NCBI GenBank assembly: GCA_945877255.1
Contig: CAMCRE010000003.1
Coordinates: forward strand, 62,001-126,000
Length of the DNA: 64,000 bases
Direction of reading: 5' to 3'
Source: an uncultured Erysipelotrichaceae bacterium
Lineage (GTDB): Bacteria; Bacillota_I; Bacilli_A; Erysipelotrichales; Erysipelotrichaceae
Positions within the stretch are counted from its first letter, which is position 1; every line of letters begins with the position of its first letter. Positions 56,046-62,953 of the stretch are shown here, one piece after another. Made by a program: the position numbers and the translations under genes. The notes under the pieces were generated by a model, which worked only from the letters and a program-made list of their open reading frames with translations, was not told the origin of the DNA and made no database searches.

Positions 56046-56498
56046 TTATTCTCCACAACAGCAACTTTCATCACAGCAATCATCACAGTGGCAACTATGC
56101 ATATTTTCATATGCTGTTGTATCAATAGCCATTACTTCAATTTCAACTTTTACATCTTTTGGTAGTCTTGCAACTTCTACAGTTGAACGTGCTGGATATG
56201 GTTCTTGAAAATATTGACTGTACACTTCATTCACAGCACTAAAATCATTCATATCTTTCACAAATATTGTTGTTTTGACGATATGATACATTGCTAATCC
56301 ATTATCTTCTAGTAATGATTTAATATTTTCCATAACTTGTCTTGTTTGTGCTTGAATATCACCAGAAACGATTTCATTTGTGATTGGCGATAACGGAATT
56401 TGACCTGATAAAAACACAAAATCTCCTAATCTTACTGCTGGTGAATATGGACCAATTGCTTTTGGTGCATTGTCTGATTGTAATTTTCTTAAAAACAT
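56046..56498 (-). CDS. RidA-family deaminase with a cysteine-rich C-terminal tail
   Basis: A 150-residue protein. The first 125 residues are a normal RidA (IGPYSPAVRLGDFVFLSGQIP, then YPARSTVEVARLPKDVKVEIEVMAID, with the conserved Arg), which hydrolyses reactive enamines or imines. The tail adds HSCHCDDCCDESCCCGE, with seven Cys and two His in 17 residues, which I do not know from ordinary RidA proteins. It could bind a metal. GGAGGA precedes the ATG. Confidence 0.9.
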   Translation of the reverse strand: MFLRKLQSDNAPKAIGPYSPAVRLGDFVFLSGQIPLSPITNEIVSGDIQAQTRQVMENIKSLLEDNGLAMYHIVKTTIFVKDMNDFSAVNEVYSQYFQEPYPARSTVEVARLPKDVKVEIEVMAIDTTAYENMHSCHCDDCCDESCCCGE

Positions 56499-56507
56499 AA
56501 TTTCCTC

Positions 56508-57752
56508 CTATGAATTAATTTCCAATTCTAATTTTGTTGCTTTTCCTTCTTTTGTTTCTAATACAGTTATAAATAAATTTTCGTAAATAATTTCTTTATT
56601 TTTTCTAACTTTTTTATTACCTGCTAATTCATAAATCCATTCGCTGAAATTACGACTTTCAGTGTCTGGTAATATACATTCTGTATATTTACTAAAAAAT
56701 TGCTTTAATTGAACTTCCCCTTGTATTAAAAATGTATGATTCCCTATTTCAATTACATCTTTTGGAATAGCATCATGTTCATCATAAATTTCACCTACTA
56801 ACTCTTCTAAAATATCTTCGAGTGTAATTATCCCAACATACTGGTTATTTTTTAAATTTTCTACAACTACTGCGATATGTTCGCGTGATTTTTGTATACT
56901 TTCCAGTACTTCTGGTAATTTTTTCCTCTGAGAAACAAAAATTGGTTTCTTCATTAATTTTTTCACAGATATTGATTGATTATCTAATAAGCAGTCAAAA
57001 ACATCTTTACTTTTTAAAATACCAATCACTTGTTTCGTTTGGTATGAAATCACCGGAATACGTGAGTATTTTTCTTTTTTTAAAATTTCTCTTAATTGCG
57101 AATACGTTACATTGTCATATATAAATACTACATCTTCTTTTTTTACCATAATATCTTTTATCGTTGTATCATTAAATTCAATAACGTTCTCGATTAATTC
57201 ACGCTCTTCTTGTTGTAATACACCTTCTTGTTCGATTGTAGATACGATTTCTAATAATTCAGATTCTGTAGCAGTAACACTTTCTTCTATTTTAATATAT
57301 TTGTCTTGCAATTTTCCTACTATAACAGTTATTGGATAAAAAATAAATAAAATAATTTTCAACACAATTACTAATCGTAGTGCTGTTGTTTCTGGATATT
57401 GTCTTGCAATAATTTTAGGTGAAATTTCACCAAATATTAGTATTAATATTGTCATAATAATTGTTGCATAAGCAACACCATATACCCCAAACATTTTTGT
57501 GAGTAGTGCCGTTGCAATACCTGATGCTAATATATTGACTAAATTATTTGCAATTAAAATTGATGTAATACATTGCGTTAACTTAGTATTACATTCTTGC
57601 AAAAACATTGCTCTAGTGTCACCGTTTTTCGCAAATTGTTTAATTCTAATAAAGTTTAAACTCGTAATTGCTGTTTCTGTTGCACTAAAAAGTGCCGATA
57701 ATGTGATTAGTACACACAATAATAACCATAATCCTATCTGGGGACTATCCAA
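56508..57752 (-). CDS. CNNM/CorC-family (HlyC-like) membrane protein
   Basis: A 414-residue protein: a DUF21 domain with about four helices (1-190), a CBS pair (about 205-335, with IMVKKEDVVFI and YVGIITLEDILEELVGEIYDEHD) and a C-terminal CorC/HlyC domain. The family is tied to magnesium efflux or tolerance. The start is TTG behind AGAGGTGG; no in-frame ATG lies near. A TATAAT-like box stands further upstream. Confidence 0.92.
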   Translation of the reverse strand: MDSPQIGLWLLLCVLITLSALFSATETAITSLNFIRIKQFAKNGDTRAMFLQECNTKLTQCITSILIANNLVNILASGIATALLTKMFGVYGVAYATIIMTILILIFGEISPKIIARQYPETTALRLVIVLKIILFIFYPITVIVGKLQDKYIKIEESVTATESELLEIVSTIEQEGVLQQEERELIENVIEFNDTTIKDIMVKKEDVVFIYDNVTYSQLREILKKEKYSRIPVISYQTKQVIGILKSKDVFDCLLDNQSISVKKLMKKPIFVSQRKKLPEVLESIQKSREHIAVVVENLKNNQYVGIITLEDILEELVGEIYDEHDAIPKDVIEIGNHTFLIQGEVQLKQFFSKYTECILPDTESRNFSEWIYELAGNKKVRKNKEIIYENLFITVLETKEGKATKLELEINS

Positions 57753-57820
57753 TTAAACCACCTCTTTCTATTATATTATACTCTATTTTTATTGAACTAT
57801 CATTTAATGTACACATAATG

Positions 57821-57846
57821 AAAAAAGCGACTTACATCGCTTTTTT
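57821..57846 (-). terminator. Terminator of rpsU
   Basis: AAAAAAGCGA (57821-57830) pairs with TCGCTTTTTT (57837-57846) around a six-base loop, one base after the rpsU stop. Flanking A and T runs allow action in both directions. Confidence 0.9.
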
Positions 57847-57847
57847 A

Positions 57848-58027
57848 TTATTTTCCTCTACGAGCTTTGCGTGCTGCCTCTTGTTTTAATTTACGACGTA
57901 CACCTGGTTTTACATAGAATTCTCTTTTACGAGCTTCTACTAGGGCTCCATTGCGAGATACTTGTCGCTTGAAACGACGTAAAGCATCATCAAGAAGTTC
58001 GTTTTCTTTTACTATTACTTTTGCCAT
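57848..58027 (-). CDS. rpsU: 30S ribosomal protein S21
   Basis: A 59-residue basic protein starting [20 protein letters not shown] and containing [20 protein letters not shown], which is S21 over its whole length. It binds late in 30S assembly near the anti-Shine-Dalgarno end of 16S rRNA. GAGGGGGTG precedes the ATG. Confidence 0.97.
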   Translation of the reverse strand: MAKVIVKENELLDDALRRFKRQVSRNGALVEARKREFYVKPGVRRKLKQEAARKARRGK

Positions 58028-58056
58028 CTTTCACACCCCCTCAAACCTGCATTTTA

Positions 58057-58085
58057 ATTATACGCTTATTCTAATTAAAAATCAA
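58057..58085 (-). promoter_or_regulatory. rpsU promoter
   Basis: On the minus strand TTGATT (58085-58080), 17 bases, TATAAT (58062-58057). The same -35 box and spacing are seen at rpsO. Confidence 0.8.
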
Positions 58086-58276
58086 GTATTACTGCTACTT
58101 ATTTACGGAAAATCTATTTTTCGTATTCAAATATTATATTTAACTAGTAATTTTTGTATTAGTTAATACCCTTTAATATAAATTAAGTTTAGTTGCTATT
58201 GTTCCAATCCCTCATCACTTTCTCTAATAAAGAACAATTACAATGCGAAAACAGTATTTTACCAGTTCTTAACTGA

Positions 58277-58444
58277 TTATATATTATACTGTATAATACA
58301 ATTGCACGCAACTGAATGTGTTAATTTATATTTGACAATTAATTCCATCTTGCATTTTCCTGATGAATATTCCTCTATCACTTTACGTTTAAATTTAACT
58401 GTATATGACGTATTTCTTTTCCTTTTGGTTTTAAACCGTCCTTT
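58277..58444 (-). pseudogene. Possible remnant of an IS3-type transposase OrfA
   Basis: The minus-strand frame between stops at 58444 and 58277 reads TKRKRNTSYTVKFKRKVIEE followed by YSSGKCKMELIVKYKL. This resembles the first helices of IS3/IS150-family OrfA (Y-x-EFK-x-x-V-x-EY-x-G). There is no start codon or partner orfB, so it would be a relic. The match is short. Confidence 0.3.
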
Positions 58445-58571
58445 TCAACTGAACACATTTATAATTTTTGTGTTTAGTTTCTAGGACGATGTTCTAAGTG
58501 GATATTTTTATTTTCCCTTTTTTGAGTGCTTTTATTGTAACATTAACACCCGCCTCCTTTAGGCATAAGAA

Positions 58572-58600
58572 AAGCCCTATTGGATTGCTCCATCAAGGCT
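58572..58600 (-). terminator. Terminator after the CptN-like toxin gene
   Basis: On the minus strand AGCCTTGAT pairs, with one bulge and a wobble, with ATCCAATAGGGCT and is followed by TTTTC. It lies ten bases after the toxin stop. Confidence 0.65.
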
Positions 58601-58609
58601 TAACTACAA

Positions 58610-59080
58610 TTAATTTGTTGTTATCAGTGTGTATATTTTGTCTACATCTACAAAGAATACTTGTATGCCTTTTTTATGTAGAACAAGACATGTTTTCAAT
58701 TTACTCTGTAGCTCTTGCGTTAATTTCTTATGTAGTAATATGGGTTGATCGTTAATGGTATGAACATGATCAACATATTGTGCTATAACTGGAAATGCAT
58801 TTTGTATTAAAAACGAACTTTGCTTTCCGCCAAATTTCCCTAAAACAATCGTATCACATCTTCCTAATCTTTTTACTTTATCATCATGTATTTTTTGATA
58901 TTTAATGTATTGAGAACTAATAGGAATCATCCAGTACACATCTTTATTGTTAGAATCTTGTATTGCACAAAAATGTGGACGATATCCCCCATTTTCTTTA
59001 TTTGACATTAAACAGTTATCATTAACCAAAGTAAAAAATAAATCTTTTAGATGATAACTATACCCTTGATAAATTTGCAT
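58610..59080 (-). CDS. cptN: Type III toxin-antitoxin endoribonuclease, CptN-like
   Basis: A 156-residue protein that I recognise as a CptIN-family toxin: YHLKDLFFTLVNDNCLMSNKENGGYRPHF at the start, VYWMIPISSQYIKYQ, CDTIVLGKFGGKQSSFLIQNAFPV in the middle and IQVFFVDVDKIY at the end. Such toxins cut RNA and are inhibited by a repeat RNA encoded just upstream. That context is present: two 48-bp repeats and a terminator between them and this gene. GGGGTG precedes the ATG. No other function fits both sequence and layout. Confidence 0.82.
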   Translation of the reverse strand: MQIYQGYSYHLKDLFFTLVNDNCLMSNKENGGYRPHFCAIQDSNNKDVYWMIPISSQYIKYQKIHDDKVKRLGRCDTIVLGKFGGKQSSFLIQNAFPVIAQYVDHVHTINDQPILLHKKLTQELQSKLKTCLVLHKKGIQVFFVDVDKIYTLITTN

Positions 59081-59091
59081 TCCACACCCCT

Positions 59092-59121
59092 ATAAAAATA
59101 GCCCCATCCTAAGATGTGGCT
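59092..59121 (-). terminator. Attenuating terminator between antitoxin repeats and toxin
   Basis: On the minus strand AGCCACATC and GATGGGGCT pair (nine positions, one A-G mismatch) around TTAG, then TATTTTTATA. The imperfect stem would let some transcripts continue into the toxin gene, as in other type III systems. Its sequence recalls the GCCAC and GGGG parts of the repeats. Confidence 0.8.
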
Positions 59122-59216
59122 TTACAAACTGAATTATTTATACCCCACACCATCAGCAAGTGGCACTATTTACGTACTGAATTATTTATACCCCACACCA
59201 TCAGCAAGTGGCAAAA
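59121..59216 (-). repeat. Two tandem 48-bp antitoxin repeats
   Basis: Two copies with a period of 48 bases. The conserved core of 38 bases is identical in both (59128-59165 and 59176-59213; plus-strand start ACTGAATTATTTATACCCCA); the preceding TTTAC and the flanking bases are nearly the same. A third, decayed copy may be part of the terminator. Confidence 0.92.
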
Positions 59217-59289
59217 TCATCAATTAAATGGATTTTCAGTCTCCATTCTAATCAAGGATAGTAGGTTTAAGCACCCTTATCTTAACTAC

Positions 59290-59318
59290 ATTTTACCATA
59301 TCGTCATCCTTTGTTCAA
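59290..59318 (-). promoter_or_regulatory. Promoter of the CptIN locus
   Basis: On the minus strand TTGAAC (59318-59313), 17 bases, TAAAAT (59295-59290). It points at the repeats and is the only good promoter in the gap. Confidence 0.75.
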
Positions 59319-59450
59319 GTATCATACCTCATGTATAATTCACATGTGGTAATATCCAATGAAATCGCCCAAAAATCTAAAAACAATATGCGACATTTGA
59401 TTTTGTAATTTACGAATTTACGTCATTTTCGTATTTTATGATAATATCAC

Positions 59451-59479
59451 TTTACATCCATTCAATATTTTGGTAAAAT
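59451..59479 (+). promoter_or_regulatory. tRNA-His promoter
   Basis: TTTACA (59451-59456), 17 bases, TAAAAT (59474-59479), about 18 bases before the tRNA. Confidence 0.78.
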
Positions 59480-59496
59480 AATAAAGCACCAGAAAT

Positions 59497-59573
59497 GGCG
59501 ATCGTGGTGAAGTGGTTAACACAGCGGGTTGTGGTCCCGTCATGCGTGGGTTCGAACCCCATCGGTCGCCCCA
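59497..59573 (+). tRNA. tRNA-His (anticodon GTG)
   Basis: A full cloverleaf. The anticodon loop TTGTGGT carries GTG; the T arm is GTGGG-TTCGAAC-CCCAT. The extra G-1 (59497) faces discriminator C (59570), the identity element of tRNA-His, and CCA is encoded (59571-59573). The acceptor stem pairs GCGATCG with CGGTCGC including a T-G pair. Confidence 0.98.
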
Positions 59574-59587
59574 ATTAAAAATTAAGT

Positions 59588-59615
59588 GAATTGATGAAAG
59601 TCAATTCTTTTTTTT
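59588..59615 (+). terminator. Terminator of tRNA-His
   Basis: GAATTGA, loop TGAAAG, TCAATTC and then a run of T, 15 bases after the tRNA. Confidence 0.88.
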
Positions 59616-59624
59616 AGGCATTAG

Positions 59625-60548
59625 CTACTTATTAGCTAATGCCTTTATTTTTCTAAAACGATGTGCAAGACCTGATTTTGATATTTCTTGTCCGTATTCT
59701 TCTTCAAAAAGTAATACTAAATCATTTAAACTTTCTTCCGGATATTTTATTCTCAATAACGCAACTTGACGCAATTTTTCATCCATAAAAGTGAATAATC
59801 CATTTTGTTGCAAAAACGCAATATCTTTTAATTGTTCTTGTCCACTACGATACGTTTTCATATCATTTGCAGTTGCACAATTATCTAAACGCGTAATACT
59901 ATTTTTAAAATCTCGACGAATACGCATATCTTCAAACTTCATCAATGCTTGCGATGTACACATCGCACGTAAAAAATCGCCAATTTGTTCACTTGCCTTC
60001 ACATATACGACGTGATTTTCACGTCGTATAATACGTTTTGCATCAATATAAATTGATTTTAATAACGAAATAATAAATTCTGCCATTTCTTGTGTATCCA
60101 AGCGAAATTCTAAATGATAGTTTGCGTTTTCAGGAGAATTAATCGATCCAACCGCCACAAAAACACCTGATAAATATTGTCTAATTTTCTCGTTGCTATT
60201 TAAAAAAGACATGTCGGGAAAATTCAAAAAACCACGACTATCTTTTAAGCATAATTGCTGTAAAATATTTTCAACATCATTTAATATTTTAATAATATAT
60301 ATGTTTTTTTTACCAAACTTCATATTTCGCATTGTTGATATTTCGATATGAATATTAAAAAAATGTTTTAATAACTTTACAACTCTTCTAATTATCGTAA
60401 TATTTTCGTTTGCTACTTCAATAAAAATACCATTCTTATTTAATTTATACACACCAAGCATTTTTAATAATGCACTCAATTGTGTTTTATCTGCATCACA
60501 AACATCCATATGCACGATTTCTTGTTTGATTTCATTCGCAAAACTCAT
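59625..60548 (-). CDS. whiA: DNA-binding protein WhiA
   Basis: A 307-residue protein with an N-terminal LAGLIDADG-like domain and a C-terminal helix-turn-helix (YPEESLNDLVLLFEEEYGQEISKSGLAHRFRKI). SVNSPE-type signatures appear as VAVGSINSPENANYHLEFRL. In Firmicutes WhiA affects chromosome segregation and cell division. It overlaps yvcK by 17 bases. Confidence 0.96.
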   Translation of the reverse strand: MSFANEIKQEIVHMDVCDADKTQLSALLKMLGVYKLNKNGIFIEVANENITIIRRVVKLLKHFFNIHIEISTMRNMKFGKKNIYIIKILNDVENILQQLCLKDSRGFLNFPDMSFLNSNEKIRQYLSGVFVAVGSINSPENANYHLEFRLDTQEMAEFIISLLKSIYIDAKRIIRRENHVVYVKASEQIGDFLRAMCTSQALMKFEDMRIRRDFKNSITRLDNCATANDMKTYRSGQEQLKDIAFLQQNGLFTFMDEKLRQVALLRIKYPEESLNDLVLLFEEEYGQEISKSGLAHRFRKIKALANK

Positions 60549-61485
60549 CTTTGCTCTCCATTATTTTTTTCAATACTTTTTTTACTTTTAAACTATCATG
60601 ACGAATTAATTTAGATTCGAAATCTAATAAATCTTCATAAATTAATTTAAAACGATGATTTTCAGCAGTTACTTTTACTGGGAAAGAATTTTTCTCAGCA
60701 TATAACGCTAATCTTTTTTCATACATTTCATTGTTATACGTCACAACAATATCAACGATTTCTGAATTAGCATGACGATTAATCGCATCAACATGATCTT
60801 CCAATGTATAGTTGTCCGTTTCTTTATATTGTGTCATCGCATTACAAAAATAAATTTTTTTAGCACGGGATTTTAAAATCGCTTCTTTGATACCTGGAAT
60901 AATAATGTTTGGCATAATACTCGTATATAGCGAACCAATACCGTATATAATATAATCCGCCTCTAGAATAGCATTGATCGCTTCAACCGATGCTTCAACA
61001 TGTTCTTGATAAAAAACATCTCTAATTCTAATTCCACTTTGCGGAATATTACTTTCTCCTTCAACAATCGTTCCATCTTCAAGTTTCGCATATAAATGCA
61101 CTGTTTGAATTGTAGAAGGTATAATTTCACCCTTCACATTTAATACTTCACTTAATTTTCTAATTGCCTCTTGAAAATTACCAGTCGTTTTAATTAATGC
61201 AGCCAGCATCAAATTACCTAAATTATGACCACCTACATCATCATCTCCTTCAAAACGATAGTCCATTAGTTGTTTCAAAAGCGTTTCTGATTTCGCCATT
61301 GAAATCATCACGTTACGAATATCACCAACTGCTGGGATCTGATATTTTTCACGCAAACGTCCCGTACTTCCACCATCATCAGCAACAGTTACAATCGCAG
61401 ATAATTTAACGTTTTTTAATGTTTTAAAACCTTTTAGCATCGTGGATAACCCAGTTCCACCACCAATAATTACAACGTTTTTCAT
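60532..61485 (-). CDS. glmR: Gluconeogenesis factor YvcK/GlmR (CofD-like fold)
   Basis: A 317-residue protein with NVVIIGGGTGLSTMLKG at the start, VADDGGSTGRLREK, GHNLGNLMLAAL and YGIGSLYTSIMPNIIIPGI. YvcK binds UDP-GlcNAc and stimulates GlmS, linking central carbon flow to wall synthesis; PrkC is a known kinase of YvcK. It shares one base with the rapZ stop. Confidence 0.96.
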   Translation of the reverse strand: MKNVVIIGGGTGLSTMLKGFKTLKNVKLSAIVTVADDGGSTGRLREKYQIPAVGDIRNVMISMAKSETLLKQLMDYRFEGDDDVGGHNLGNLMLAALIKTTGNFQEAIRKLSEVLNVKGEIIPSTIQTVHLYAKLEDGTIVEGESNIPQSGIRIRDVFYQEHVEASVEAINAILEADYIIYGIGSLYTSIMPNIIIPGIKEAILKSRAKKIYFCNAMTQYKETDNYTLEDHVDAINRHANSEIVDIVVTYNNEMYEKRLALYAEKNSFPVKVTAENHRFKLIYEDLLDFESKLIRHDSLKVKKVLKKIMESKDEFCE

Positions 61486-62327
61486 TAATGCACCTCAATA
61501 TCACGATGTTTTTTAAAACAGTGATAATTACGACTATACTTTTCAAACAATTCATTAACGAATGATACCGAGCGATGTTTTCCACCCGTGCATCCTATCG
61601 CAATACTGACATGGGAGCGTCCATCTTTTTCATATTGTGCTAATAAGTAATCACACATTAAAAATAATTTTTCTAACGTTTCTTGTGATTGCATACTATT
61701 CATAACATAATCATACACTTCAATTTCATTACCGGTTAAATGCTTTAGATGTTCTTCGTAATATGGATTAGGTAAATAGCGAATATCCAACATAAAATCG
61801 CAATCTTGGGGGATACCATATTTAAACCCAAAAGACACAAATGAAACACTAAAACTAATTTTTTGATCAATTTTCGCAAATGACTCAATGACTTCTTTCA
61901 ATTCATAATTCGTCATTTTAGTCGTATTAATTAGTTTAGCATCTTTCGTAAAAATATTCGCAAAAAAACTGCGTTCTTTTTTTATAGCATCATCTAGTGT
62001 TGTAGTTAAGTTTGCTGCTAAAAACGGATGTTGACGCCTTGTAAATTTATACCTTAATATTAATTGTTCGTCATTGCAATCTAAAAATATTGTTTGAGTT
62101 GGCACTTTTTTTTGTTTAAAGAAATTATAAAACACCGAATAATCAAAAGCGTTCGTCGATAAACATACTTTATTATAAGAATCATCGTTATTAATCAATG
62201 CATATAAGCTGTCTAATAATTCAACTGGAAAACGATCGATACAATGATAACCCATATCATCTAATATTTTCATAGCTGTTGTTTTCCCTGCTCCTGACAT
62301 TCCTGTAACTAATATTACTTTCTTCAT
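61485..62327 (-). CDS. rapZ: RNase adapter/nucleotide-binding protein RapZ (YvcJ)
   Basis: A 280-residue P-loop protein: Walker A GMSGAGKTTAM near residues 8-18, LDIRYLPNPYYEEHLKHLTG, and the C-terminal IAIGCTGGKHRSVSFVNEL. It binds nucleotides, and in Gram-positives YvcJ is linked to competence. It is first in the rapZ-yvcK-whiA operon; GAGGTGAG precedes the ATG and a TATAAT box lies at 62345-62350. Confidence 0.95.
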   Translation of the reverse strand: MKKVILVTGMSGAGKTTAMKILDDMGYHCIDRFPVELLDSLYALINNDDSYNKVCLSTNAFDYSVFYNFFKQKKVPTQTIFLDCNDEQLILRYKFTRRQHPFLAANLTTTLDDAIKKERSFFANIFTKDAKLINTTKMTNYELKEVIESFAKIDQKISFSVSFVSFGFKYGIPQDCDFMLDIRYLPNPYYEEHLKHLTGNEIEVYDYVMNSMQSQETLEKLFLMCDYLLAQYEKDGRSHVSIAIGCTGGKHRSVSFVNELFEKYSRNYHCFKKHRDIEVH

Positions 62328-62353
62328 ATTCTCACCTCTTTATTATTATACCA

Positions 62354-62382
62354 TTGAATTAATTAAAAATCTGCTATATAAT
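62354..62382 (+). promoter_or_regulatory. Promoter of mnmM
   Basis: TTGAAT (62354-62359), 17 bases, TATAAT (62377-62382), followed by AAGGAG and the ATG at 62402. It is divergent from the rapZ promoter. Confidence 0.78.
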
Positions 62383-62401
62383 ATACATAAAAGGAGTTTA
62401 T

Positions 62402-62923
62402 ATGAAAAAAATTATTCATTATGCGCATTTATTCATTCAACAACAATTAAAAAATAATGCTATTTTTGTGGACTTTACATTAGGCAATGGTCATGATAGT
62501 GCCAAATTTTTTCATGAGGTACAATCATTATATGCTTTTGATATTCAAGAAAATGCAATTAAAAATACATTACATAATTACCCGTTTTTATGCAATGCAC
62601 ACTTAATCTTAGATTCACATGAAAATATTAAACGTTATATTCCAAACTTTGATGCTGGTATATTTAATCTTGGTTATTTGCCGACTGGCGATAAATCTAT
62701 TACAACTAATGTTTCTTCTACTATCAACGCTTTAAATAACGCACTTGATATTTTAAATCCTGATGGCATTATTGTGGTTGTGGTGTATATTGGGCATGAA
62801 AATGGAAAACACGAAAGTGAAGCGTTATTGGAATATTCCGCTACATTAAAATCAGTTACTGTTTCAAAGTTTGAACTTTTAAACAGAAAAAATTCTCCTT
62901 ATATTTTAGTGTTTCAGAAATAG
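62402..62923 (+). CDS. mnmM: tRNA mnm5U34 methyltransferase MnmM (YtqB family)
   Basis: A 173-residue Rossmann methyltransferase. Motif I is FVDFTLGNGHDSAKFF (residues about 23-38); FNLGYLPTGDKSITT and VVVVYIGHENGKHESEALLEY are specific to the YtqB group. It methylates the nm5 group of wobble uridine. Length matches. Thirty bases separate it from the next gene, so the two may be cotranscribed. Confidence 0.87.
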   Translation: MKKIIHYAHLFIQQQLKNNAIFVDFTLGNGHDSAKFFHEVQSLYAFDIQENAIKNTLHNYPFLCNAHLILDSHENIKRYIPNFDAGIFNLGYLPTGDKSITTNVSSTINALNNALDILNPDGIIVVVVYIGHENGKHESEALLEYSATLKSVTVSKFELLNRKNSPYILVFQK

Positions 62924-62953
62924 TTTATGGTATAATAATATAGAGGTGAAACG

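Larger units (their letters stand above)
58028..58609. other. Long gene-poor region between rpsU and the CptN-like toxin
   Basis: About 580 bases without an intact gene. It holds the rpsU promoter, a likely degenerate IS3-type fragment (58277-58444) and the terminator of the toxin gene. The remainder is AT-rich and shows nothing I can name. Confidence 0.5.
59092..59283 (-). ncRNA. cptI: Type III antitoxin RNA (CptI-like) with two repeats
   Basis: Transcription from the promoter at 59290-59318 would start near 59283, pass about 70 bases of leader, two repeats and the terminator. In each repeat CCAC can pair with GTGG, leaving single-stranded AU-rich tails, as expected of pseudoknot-forming antitoxins. 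The toxin is expected to cut the precursor into single-repeat units. The RNA is predicted from layout and not from an alignment. Confidence 0.78.

Noticed and set aside
59121-59216. Short CRISPR-like array
   Set aside because: Only two repeats, no real spacers (about ten bases between cores), no cas genes, and a toxin gene with a terminator stands directly behind it.
59116-59352. Plus-strand frame of 78 codons with a repeated ELFIPHTISKW peptide
   Set aside because: The repeat in the peptide is only the translation of the antitoxin RNA repeats in the wrong strand; it has no ribosome binding site.
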